Positions 17,805 through 25,621 of a DNA stretch of 64,000 nt are shown piece after piece. Source of the stretch: Planctomycetota bacterium (GTDB taxonomy: Bacteria; Planctomycetota; Phycisphaerae; UBA1845; Fen-1342). A program made the translations under genes and the position numbers. Under the pieces are notes generated by a model, which saw nothing but the letters and a program-made list of their open reading frames with translations, did not search any database and was not told the origin of the DNA. Within the stretch, counting starts at the first letter, position 1. The number at the start of each line of letters is the position of its first letter. The stretch is taken from contig JAHJAR010000060.1 of the NCBI GenBank assembly GCA_018814045.1, positions 1 through 64,000 on the forward strand, written 5' to 3'.

Positions 17805-18641
17805 TTACCTCATACTGTCCGCACGTTGAACGCCCATCACCAGCGCACCGCTATGCCGGTGCACAAAAAACGGCCGGCCGAACCGCCGCAGCGCAAGCTG
17901 ACGGTCCGCACCGTTAGCGGAGCCGGCCACTTCCAGGAACGGCTCGCGCTTGTAGATGACAATGCCCGAAAAGTTGTAGCGCTGAATGTTAGTCGACTCG
18001 ACCACATTCCCCGGCCCTTCCAGGTCGGCCCCCACGAGCTGGGATTTCTCCGGCGCTCCGCGTACGCCCGTACGCGGATCGAAGACGATCAGGAAGTCGT
18101 CCGCATTGAAGAAGCTCGGGTCGCCCGCATCCCGCTTGAACGTCTGCGGCACGCCGGCCAGGACGAAGTCGGCCCCGAAGTTGCCGTAGGGCGAAGCGTG
18201 CCCGACCAGACTGGTCGTCTCCGTGGCCAGGGCCTCCACCGGCGCCACCCACGTACTGCTCGACAACCGTAGCGGCGCGCTGCCCTTCAGCCGCTCGAAC
18301 CGCTCGCTGAAAGCCACGTTGACGTTGCTGCCGCTGAACTGGTCGGTGCTGCACACGTACTTGTACGTCACCGCGTGCTGCTCGTCGCCGGCCTCCTGCG
18401 ATTCCATCCGCTCCACCCGGTCCCATCTGCCGGGCATAAAACGGACGGCCGTGATGCTCATATCCGCCAACGCCGTGATATGCGCCCGCGTCAGCACGCC
18501 GTTGATCGACTGCTGCGCGGCACTGAAGCGCGCTTCGGCGGTCATCGCGCTCAGCCCGGGGATAGCGATCGCCAATATGATCACAATCACCGTTATGACG
18601 ACGATCAACTCGACGATGGTGAAGGCTGGCGAAGGACGCAT
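17805..18641 (-). CDS. GspH-like prepilin
   Basis: From ATG at 18641 the product has 278 residues and a very short leader, MRPSPA, before FTIVELIVVITVIVIILAIAIPGLSAMTAEARFSAAQQS. The later start was chosen over 18695 because it puts the motif near the N-terminus and follows a purine-rich GGGACGAAG. RFSAAQQSINGVLTRAHITAL fits the GspH/FimT helix, and the beta region after it is longer than in enterobacterial GspH. Residue -1 is Ala. Confidence 0.75.
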   Translation of the reverse strand: MRPSPAFTIVELIVVITVIVIILAIAIPGLSAMTAEARFSAAQQSINGVLTRAHITALADMSITAVRFMPGRWDRVERMESQEAGDEQHAVTYKYVCSTDQFSGSNVNVAFSERFERLKGSAPLRLSSSTWVAPVEALATETTSLVGHASPYGNFGADFVLAGVPQTFKRDAGDPSFFNADDFLIVFDPRTGVRGAPEKSQLVGADLEGPGNVVESTNIQRYNFSGIVIYKREPFLEVAGSANGADRQLALRRFGRPFFVHRHSGALVMGVQRADSMR

Positions 18642-18707
18642 TGTCACTTCGTCCCGTCTCAGAGCGTTATTCCATCTGTCGCGTACACAATCCATTGTAA
18701 CGTACCG

Positions 18708-19760
18708 TTACCGATCCTGATCCGGAATATAGCCGTAGTCGTCGACGTCGTAGCCGCCCGCACCAGGGACGCCAGCCACCGCGCGCACCCAGCCATTCCC
18801 ACTCGGATCTGAAACCGTGAACGTCCCCGTCGCGTCCACCTGCGCCGCGGGCGTGGGGAACGGCGTGCTGAAAACCCACTTCTTGCGGTCAAATACTTTC
18901 GTGTCGTTCGTGTATGCCTCCCGCTGAACTTCAAACACGTCGGCGGGCACACCGTGCGAGCGGAGCACCGGTATGCGGTCGGCCACGACCCAGCCCACCA
19001 CGCCGTTGGCCCGGATGCCGCGCTCCAGCTTCACATGCAGGAAGTAGTCGAGCGGGACGCCCCAGGCGTCATAGAAACCGAGCACCTCGGTGCGCCGGTG
19101 CGCATTCGCCGCCCCGCCGGCCCCGCGCGTGTTGACGTACTCACCTTCTGGCTCGTTATTGGGCAGTTCCTTGCGGGCTTGCTCCGGCACCTGCGACACC
19201 GCGTCGGAGGCGTAGAGCCGCAAGTACGTGTACAACGCCCGAATATCGTCGTTGGCCCTGTCAAACTGCGGCTCGGTCTCAATATTGACCCAGTTCGGCG
19301 TTTGCCCCCCATTCGCGTTGCCCAAATCACGCATCAGACGCCAATCCAGCGTCCTCGGTGCATCTTTCGTCCAATCCGTGTTCGTGAACGGCTCCAACGA
19401 ATACGCCACCGAATTCACCGCACCGTTGTCGCCGGCGAGCTGGTAGGGCGGGAAGTTGCCGAATGTGCGGCCGCTGCGCCGGTTGTACACGGACTTCAGC
19501 GGGTCCACGCTCGCGAACTGATCGATCGCGGCGTGGATCGTACGCATGATGTTCTCAGTGGCCCGCACCTTGTGGCTCTGCATGACCTTCCCGGCCACCA
19601 TCACCAGGATCACGACCAGCAGCCCGATCACCGCGATCACGACCAGCAACTCAACCAGAGTGAAGGCCGCCCGACCGTCACGCCGCGTTGCGCGCCGCTG
19701 TCTGGCTCTTTGGGCTGGCTTCTGTCGCGTGGTCACGATGGCAGTCCTCGTTGCGTGCAC
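18708..19760 (-). CDS. GspG-like prepilin with long leader
   Basis: The 350-residue product has a strongly basic 32-residue leader and then AAFTLVELLVVIAVIGLLVVILVMVAGKVMQSHKVRATEN, the type II pseudopilin N-terminus. Phe33 would be residue 1 of the mature pilin; -1 is Ala. MRTIHAAIDQFAS after the helix is typical of G-like pilins. A separate major-pilin candidate lies just upstream across a hairpin element, so the operon has two G-like genes. Confidence 0.75.
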   Translation of the reverse strand: MHATRTAIVTTRQKPAQRARQRRATRRDGRAAFTLVELLVVIAVIGLLVVILVMVAGKVMQSHKVRATENIMRTIHAAIDQFASVDPLKSVYNRRSGRTFGNFPPYQLAGDNGAVNSVAYSLEPFTNTDWTKDAPRTLDWRLMRDLGNANGGQTPNWVNIETEPQFDRANDDIRALYTYLRLYASDAVSQVPEQARKELPNNEPEGEYVNTRGAGGAANAHRRTEVLGFYDAWGVPLDYFLHVKLERGIRANGVVGWVVADRIPVLRSHGVPADVFEVQREAYTNDTKVFDRKKWVFSTPFPTPAAQVDATGTFTVSDPSGNGWVRAVAGVPGAGGYDVDDYGYIPDQDR

Positions 19761-19763
19761 CGG

Positions 19764-19916
19764 CTAGTGTAGTGCTTCACAATCACGGCATCATATTCAA
19801 ACCCGAGCCGCGACCGTCAGGGAGCGGTTGTCGGCGTCGCCGACGGGTTCTCGATACAACCGCTCCCTGACGGTCGCGGCTCGGAAGGATGTCGTATTTG
19901 TGAGACACTACACTAG
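19764..19916. mobile_element. Complete hairpin MITE flanked by CTAG
   Basis: The 153-bp block starts CTAG-TGTAGTGCTTCACAA and ends TTGTGAGACACTACA-CTAG. Inside, GAGCCGCGACCGTCAGGG is followed by its inverted copy, so almost the whole element folds on itself around a small loop at about 19830-19850. CTAG at both ends looks like a target duplication, or a fixed end. The right CTAG supplies the stop codon (19913-19915, minus strand) of the pilin gene next to it. IS5-type transposases are known to duplicate YTAR, so a member elsewhere in the genome could move it. Confidence 0.75.
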
Positions 19917-20956
19917 AGTCCGTTATGCTTGAAGTTGGCGATATCGTCCGCGTTGCCGTATACGCCGTCCTGCCCGGGGCTGATCAGCAGGTACGAATCG
20001 CGATTGTGCGGCGCCAGCTTGGCCCGGACGTTGCGGTCCTCGACGTACCACTCGAAGGTCCCTTCTTGTGTGCGGGCCCCGCCGCCGCCCGAACCCTGGA
20101 GCGGCGGCTTGCCGCTGGGGGCCTGCAACTGGTGCAGCTCGCCGGTCGGCTCGAGCACGAGGCGGTTGTCCCCACGCTGTCGGACCAGCTCGCCGTTATC
20201 CCGCCAGTGGTAGATGCCGCGGTCGATCGGGTCGCTGACGGCGAACGGATCACGGTCAACCATCTGCACGCCCGACGGGTCCGCCCGCCAGTACAGGATC
20301 GGGTAACCGAAGGAGTCCAGGAACATGGGGAACTGGCGCTCGATCGGCGACATGCCGGCCGACTCCCGCGCCTTGCGTTCGGCCGGGATGTCGAAGCTGC
20401 CACCGAAGAGCTTTTCGTCCCAGTCGCTCATGCGCATCTTGCTCAGATCGACGAACGGTCCGGAGCGGGCGAAGCGTGGGACACCCTTCTCTTTGCTCAC
20501 GCGATAGGCGCCCGGCGAGGCGGGTGTGCCCTGGTCGGTGTCAACCGCCCAGCGCTGGTTGGAATTGGTGGCCGTATCGCGAAACGCCCGAAAGCCGGGA
20601 CAGCCGAGCAGGTCGGCGCCGGCCAGGGCCCAAACGAGCAACCCGGCCCCGGCAATCTCGAACTCGTCACCATCCTTGTAAGGGCTGGCCACCATCCGAT
20701 CGGTCCGATCCGAGGCCGAGGGCGGCAGGCCGCCGCCGATGCGGCCATCGGCCCGAAAGCTCTCCAGCGCGGTCTCCAGCGAAGCGAACGCGGCCAGGGT
20801 CGAGGCGACCCGAGCCTGCTTGCGGACCTGGTTCACCGCGGGCAGCAGGATCCCGATCAGCAGCGCGATGATCACCATGACCGCCAGGAGCTCGACCAGC
20901 GTAAACCCGCGCCTGGCGCTGCGGCCGCGTTTCAGTGACCCGGTCTTGCTATTCAT
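19913..20956 (-). CDS. Major pseudopilin candidate (GspG-like)
   Basis: The 347-residue protein opens with a leader ending RRG and FTLVELLAVMVIIALLIGILLPAVNQVRKQARVASTLAAF. Gly17 at -1 and Phe18 form a canonical prepilin peptidase site, the only canonical one in this operon. The body contains SLETALESFRADG and a Gly/Asp-rich C-terminus with YLLISPGQDGVYGNADDIANF, reminiscent of the calcium-binding end of GspG. It lies 21 bp after gspF, which suggests it is the main subunit. Its stop codon lies inside the CTAG end of the inserted element. Confidence 0.8.
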   Translation of the reverse strand: MNSKTGSLKRGRSARRGFTLVELLAVMVIIALLIGILLPAVNQVRKQARVASTLAAFASLETALESFRADGRIGGGLPPSASDRTDRMVASPYKDGDEFEIAGAGLLVWALAGADLLGCPGFRAFRDTATNSNQRWAVDTDQGTPASPGAYRVSKEKGVPRFARSGPFVDLSKMRMSDWDEKLFGGSFDIPAERKARESAGMSPIERQFPMFLDSFGYPILYWRADPSGVQMVDRDPFAVSDPIDRGIYHWRDNGELVRQRGDNRLVLEPTGELHQLQAPSGKPPLQGSGGGGARTQEGTFEWYVEDRNVRAKLAPHNRDSYLLISPGQDGVYGNADDIANFKHNGL

Positions 20957-20977
20957 CTTCAGAACTCCTCGTCACCC

Positions 20978-22243
20978 TTACGCCGACAGGGTGTTAATCA
21001 GACTCACCAACGGCAGGAACAACGACACGACGATGAAACCGACGATCAAGCCCAGCACGACGACCATGATCGGCTCGAGCAGGCTGACCAGCGAGGCCAC
21101 CAGCGTATCGACCTCGTCGTCGTAGTTGTCGGCGACCTTCATCAGCATCTTGTCCAACTCGCCCGTTTCCTCGCCGACGTCCACCATGTTGACCACGATC
21201 GAGTCGACGCACTTCGAGGCCCGCAGGGGATTGGCGAATGAATCACCCTCGCGGATCGAATCGTGAATGTTGCCCATCATGCGGGCGTAGATCTCGTTGC
21301 CCGTGGTGTCCTTCGTAATGTTGATCGCTTCCAGAATCGGGACGCCCGCCGAGATCAGCGTGCCCAGCGTGCGCGTGAAACGCGCGATGCCCGACTTACT
21401 CACGATCTGGCCGGCGACGGGCACCTTCAGCACGATCGAGTCGATAACATAGCGTCCCATGCGGGCCTGGCGGATCAGTTTGAAAGTCATGATCGCAATG
21501 ATTGGCGAGACCAGCAGAACCACCCAACCGGGGGGAGTGCCGGTTGCGAACCAGTTCGAGATGTTGATCAGCAGAACCGTCGGCGCGGGCAACGACGCCC
21601 CGAAATCCAGGAAGATCTCGCGAAACTTCGGCACCACCTGCACCATGATGAACGACACGATCGTACCCGCGATCGTGATCACCACCGAGGGGTAGATCAT
21701 CGCACCGACGATCTTGCGGCGGAGCTTCTGGGCCTTCTCCATGAAGTCGGCCAGCCGCTGGAGAATCACGTCGAGCACACCACCCGCTTCGCCGGCGGCC
21801 ACCATGTTGCAGTACAGACGGTTGAAAGCCTTCGGATGACGGGCCATGGCTTCCGAGAGCGTGGCCCCCGATTCGACGTCTTCGCCCGTTTGCTTGATCA
21901 CGTTCTTCAGCATGCCCGGCTTCTGCTGTTGCTCCAGGATGCGCATGCTGCGCAGAATGGGCAGGCCGGCGTCCTGGAGCGTCGAAAGCTGACGCGTAAA
22001 CGCGGCCAGAGCCTTCGTCGATACCCAGCCCAGACCCGTGCCAGCCGCCTTGCGCCGTGAAGGGCCAGCGGCGGCCTCCCTGCGGGCGGCGGCCTTCTTC
22101 TTGTCGACCTTCTCGGATACCTTGGTCGGGAAGTAGCCCAACCCGCGCACCTTGGCGACCGCGTCCTCCTTGGTCGGCGCCTCGACCTCCGCCTTCACTT
22201 CCTGTCCCGAGGCGTTCAGAGCTTCATACGCGAACACCGCCAT
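20978..22243 (-). CDS. gspF: Type II secretion/type IV pilus inner-membrane platform protein GspF/PilC
   Basis: The product from ATG at 22243 has 421 residues and begins MAVFAYEALNASGQEV. Two GspF repeats are visible: FTRQLSTLQDAGLPILRSMRIL and FTRTLGTLISAGVPILEAINI. Each is followed by the conserved MVxxGExxGxLDxxL-type segment (MVAAGEAGGVLDVIL and MVDVGEETGELDKML). Three membrane segments are expected, including VVITIAGTIVSFIMVQVVP and IMVVVLGLIVGFIVVSLFLPL. A good GGAG site precedes this start, so the extension to 22321 was rejected. The protein couples the GspE ATPase to pseudopilus assembly. Confidence 0.9.
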   Translation of the reverse strand: MAVFAYEALNASGQEVKAEVEAPTKEDAVAKVRGLGYFPTKVSEKVDKKKAAARREAAAGPSRRKAAGTGLGWVSTKALAAFTRQLSTLQDAGLPILRSMRILEQQQKPGMLKNVIKQTGEDVESGATLSEAMARHPKAFNRLYCNMVAAGEAGGVLDVILQRLADFMEKAQKLRRKIVGAMIYPSVVITIAGTIVSFIMVQVVPKFREIFLDFGASLPAPTVLLINISNWFATGTPPGWVVLLVSPIIAIMTFKLIRQARMGRYVIDSIVLKVPVAGQIVSKSGIARFTRTLGTLISAGVPILEAINITKDTTGNEIYARMMGNIHDSIREGDSFANPLRASKCVDSIVVNMVDVGEETGELDKMLMKVADNYDDEVDTLVASLVSLLEPIMVVVLGLIVGFIVVSLFLPLVSLINTLSA

Positions 22244-22450
22244 TGTCGTGTCTCCGCCTAGTCTTTGGCACAGGCTGAGGGGGCCTGATCCATCCCGGCT
22301 CAGGATTGTGCCACGCAACACCTACCAGAACTTCTCTATTATGCACGGTCCCAAGTGGCCGGATAGTCAGGCTCATGATTATCGGACAACCATCAGCCCA
22401 ACCACACCACCACCGGGACCCGCTGCAACCAGTGGCGCCGCGTTGCCTCT

Positions 22451-24205
22451 TTATCCACCCTCCTCCGCAACCGTCTCGCGCACGACCTCCTCGATCGTCG
22501 TGACCCCGTCATACATGGCCAGCATGCCCACCTCACGCAGCATGCGCATCCCGTGCTTGCGCGCTTCCTGTCGCAGCACGGCCGTCGATGCGTGTTTCAT
22601 TATTAACTCACGCAACTCGTCGTCGAGTATCATGATCTCAAACAGCGCCATACGCCCGCGGTAGCCGGTGTTGTTGCAGTAGTCACAACCCTTGCCGTAA
22701 TAAAACGTCCGTCCGGTAACGTCGGCGGTCGTCAACGCCAGTTCCATGAGTTGCTGCTCGGCGGGGACATACTCCTCCTTGCAGTTGCCGCAGATCTTGC
22801 GAACCAGCCGCTGCCCCAGAATGGCCTCCAGCGTCGCGGTGACCAGGAACGGCTCCAGCCCCAGGTCGAGCAAACGCGCAATCGAGCTGGGGGCGTCGTT
22901 GGTATGCAGCGTGGTGAAGACCAAGTGCCCCGTAAGTGACGCCTGTACAGAGATTTGCGCCGTTTCGAGGTCGCGAATCTCGCCCACCAGCACAATGTCC
23001 GGGTCCTGTCGCAGAAAGCTCCGCAGGCAGCGCGCGAAGGTCAATCCGATATCCGGCTTCACTTGGCACTGGATCATTCCGTCGATGTCGTACTCGACCG
23101 GGTCTTCACTGGTCAGGATCTTCGTCTCGACCGTGTTCAGCTCGCGCAGCGCCGAGTAAAGCGTCGTGGTCTTTCCTGACCCGGTCGGGCCGGTAACGAT
23201 GATGATCCCGTGTGGCTTTTTGATGAGCTGCCGGACTGGCGCCAGTTCCTCCTCGCGAAAGCCCAGTTGCTCCAAATCCAGGTTAACCTGCGTCCGGTCA
23301 AGGACGCGCAACACCACGCTCTCCCCAAACATCGTCGGCAATACCGCCACACGCAGGTCTACCGGGCGGCCCTCGATGAGCAGCTCGATGCGGCCGTCTT
23401 GTGGCAACCGTCGCTCCGCGATGTCCAGGTTCGCCATCACCTTGACGCGCGAGGCGATGGCCATCGCCACGTATTTCGGCGGCGGCACCATCTCGAACAG
23501 GATGCCGTCGATGCGATAGCGCATCTTGAACTCGTCCTCGAACGGCTCGAAATGGACATCGGAACTGCGGTCGCGGATGGCCTGGAGCAAAACCAGGTTG
23601 ACCAGCTTCTTGACCGGGTTACTGGCGGCCATTTCCTTCAGCTCGTCCAGATCGATGCTCTCGCCGCGCCCCTCGAACTTGGCCAGTTCCTCATCAGCCC
23701 CGATCTCGGAGATGATCTCGTTGATGGTCTCGGCGGCCTCCTCGGGATAGTAACGGTTGAGAGCTTCGGTCATGTCCTCATCGGTGGTGATGCGGGCCAC
23801 GACCGTGTAACCCATCAGCGTCTTGAGGTCATCGGTGGCGTGAAAGTTGTCCGGGCTGGCCAGCGCAACGCCGAGTGTGTTCGTATCCCGGTCATACTCG
23901 GTGGGCACGATGTGGTAGGCTTGGGCCATCTGGGCGGGGATCAGATCGATCACAGACTGATCGATATCGATGACCCCGAGCGTGATCGACTCCATGCCGA
24001 CCTGGGCCGCCAGAGCGCGGTGGACGTCCGCCTCTTCGACGTAGCCCATCTCGATCAAGAGCTGCCCCAGCGGACCGCGTTTCTTCTTTTGCAGTTCCAG
24101 GGCTTCGGACACCTGCACGCGCGTGACCTTGCCCATCTTGATCAGGATGCGCCCCAGCGGACGCCCCTTTAGCTGCGCGATCGGCGGCATGCCGTCTTCA
24201 GCCAT
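22451..24205 (-). CDS. gspE: Type II secretion/type IV pilus assembly ATPase GspE/PilB
   Basis: The 584-residue cytoplasmic ATPase powers pseudopilus assembly. Two N-terminal MshEN-like modules (GRILIKMGKVTRVQVSEAL and GQLLIEMGYVEEADVHRAL) cover the first 70 residues. Walker A GPTGSGKTT is at 339-347, the Asp box ILTSEDPVEYDIDG near 364-376, Walker B DPDIVLVGEIRD at 401-412 and the His box LVFTTLHTNDA near 428-438. A four-cysteine zinc site is formed by C472, C475, C507 and C510. It is the first gene of the leftward operon. The 22244-22450 gap contains no gene. Confidence 0.93.
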   Translation of the reverse strand: MAEDGMPPIAQLKGRPLGRILIKMGKVTRVQVSEALELQKKKRGPLGQLLIEMGYVEEADVHRALAAQVGMESITLGVIDIDQSVIDLIPAQMAQAYHIVPTEYDRDTNTLGVALASPDNFHATDDLKTLMGYTVVARITTDEDMTEALNRYYPEEAAETINEIISEIGADEELAKFEGRGESIDLDELKEMAASNPVKKLVNLVLLQAIRDRSSDVHFEPFEDEFKMRYRIDGILFEMVPPPKYVAMAIASRVKVMANLDIAERRLPQDGRIELLIEGRPVDLRVAVLPTMFGESVVLRVLDRTQVNLDLEQLGFREEELAPVRQLIKKPHGIIIVTGPTGSGKTTTLYSALRELNTVETKILTSEDPVEYDIDGMIQCQVKPDIGLTFARCLRSFLRQDPDIVLVGEIRDLETAQISVQASLTGHLVFTTLHTNDAPSSIARLLDLGLEPFLVTATLEAILGQRLVRKICGNCKEEYVPAEQQLMELALTTADVTGRTFYYGKGCDYCNNTGYRGRMALFEIMILDDELRELIMKHASTAVLRQEARKHGMRMLREVGMLAMYDGVTTIEEVVRETVAEEGG

Positions 24206-24287
24206 GCAGTTCTCCTTGCTCTAAGCGGGTTAGTATACCCGCCCGCTCCGCCGTCGTGAACAATCTGAACGACCGCCCGCGCGCCAA

Positions 24288-24387
24288 GGGTGTACCGCTG
24301 GATCGTGGCGAGTGGCAGGCACGGAGGCCTGCCCCACTTGCTGGGTGGGGCGGGCGTCCCCGCCCGCCAGAGTCTTGCGGTACACCC
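24288..24387. mobile_element. 100-bp MITE with perfect ends and 9-bp target duplication
   Basis: Left end GGGTGTACCGC (24288-24298) and right end GCGGTACACCC (24377-24387) are exact inverted repeats. The element is flanked by the direct repeat GCGCGCCAA at 24279-24287 and 24388-24396. Two internal hairpins are formed by GTGGCAGGC...GCCTGCCCCAC and by the GGGCGGGCG...CGCCCGCC block. It lies between gspE and arcC and codes for nothing. The rest of 24206-24537 is non-coding. Confidence 0.8.
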
Positions 24388-24537
24388 GCGCGCCAACGCC
24401 GGACTCTGCGGACGATGTCGAGATCGCGCCGGCCAAATGCGTGCACTGCCGTGGGGAAAGGGCTCTCCGCTGAGCCGCGGCCTTCAGCCCGCGCGGCCAC
24501 ACGTCCAGTGGACTGTCGCCAGATCGCGCGCGGTGAT

Positions 24538-25497
24538 TCAGTCGCGTTCGATCCGCGTGCCGGCCTTACCGGCCAACGCGTCAGCCATCTGTTGCAGGGC
24601 AGAGATGATGACACGGGGCGAGGCGTGCGAGCTGCGCTCGAGAAAATCGAGCGCGGCCCCGACCTTCGGGCCCATCGAGCCAGCGGGGAACTGTTTGTCC
24701 GCCAGGTGCTGGCGGGCTTCGCTGACGGTCATGCGATCAACAAAACGCTGCGTGGGTGTGGCGAAATCGAGCGCCACGCCCTCGACGCTGGTAGCAATCA
24801 GCAGTGTGGACGCCTCGACGGCGTTGGCGAGCAACGCCGCGCTACGGTCCTTGTCAATCACGGCTTCGATGCCGATCAGGTCGCCATCGTCGTTGCGTGT
24901 CACCGGGATGCCGCCGCCGCCGCAGACAACCAATAATTCGCCGGCCCGCGCGAGTCGGCGGATGAGGTTGATCTCGACGATTTCGACCGGGATGGGTGAG
25001 GGCACGACGCGCCGCAGCCGCCCGGTCGACGTCTCCACCATCTGCCAGCCATAGAGCTTCTGCATCTGCTCGCCCAGCTCACGCTCGTAGTGCCCGCCGA
25101 TCGGCTTGGTGGGCTTATGGAAGGCTGGGTCGTCGGGCGCGACCTCGGTCATCGTGATGATCGCCGTCACCGTGCGGGCGATGCCGCGCTGTCGCAGCTC
25201 GTTGTTCAAGCACTGTGCGATCATGTAGCCCATGCCGCCCTGGGTGTCCGCGCCGCAGATGTCGAGCGGCAGCGGGTACACTTCTTTGGCGGCCAGTTCC
25301 ACGCGGCGCAGCACGTTCCCGACCTGCGGACCGTTGCCGTGTGTAATGACCAGATGGTGGCCAGCTTCGATCACGTCAGCCAGCAAGGCGACTGTCTGAC
25401 GGGTACGCTGGAACTGTTGCGTGATGTTGCCCTCCTCGTTCTCACGAGAGATGGCGTTCCCGCCGAGGGCAATCACGATGGGGCCGTCGTCTTTCAT
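24538..25497 (-). CDS. arcC: Carbamate kinase
   Basis: Carbamate kinase makes ATP from carbamoyl phosphate and ADP, or runs in reverse. The 319-residue product from ATG at 25497 starts IVIALGGNAI, contains HGNGPQVGN, GGMGYMIAQCL, VVCGGGGIPV and IDKDRSAALLA, and ends in the usual SMGPKVGAALDFL...VIISAL block. The extension to 25575 lacks family features. No arginine deiminase or ornithine carbamoyltransferase is nearby, so its carbamoyl phosphate source is not evident. Confidence 0.9.
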   Translation of the reverse strand: MKDDGPIVIALGGNAISRENEEGNITQQFQRTRQTVALLADVIEAGHHLVITHGNGPQVGNVLRRVELAAKEVYPLPLDICGADTQGGMGYMIAQCLNNELRQRGIARTVTAIITMTEVAPDDPAFHKPTKPIGGHYERELGEQMQKLYGWQMVETSTGRLRRVVPSPIPVEIVEINLIRRLARAGELLVVCGGGGIPVTRNDDGDLIGIEAVIDKDRSAALLANAVEASTLLIATSVEGVALDFATPTQRFVDRMTVSEARQHLADKQFPAGSMGPKVGAALDFLERSSHASPRVIISALQQMADALAGKAGTRIERD

Positions 25498-25621
25498 AAT
25501 CCGTCTACTATACCGCGCACGGAGCGCACCGCCCACCAACCAGCGGCAGCCGCGCGAGCCGAGCAACTCCTGCAATCCAGCCTATCGGTTGCCTATCAGA
25601 ACTGGCTCCACGCGCGCGCGG

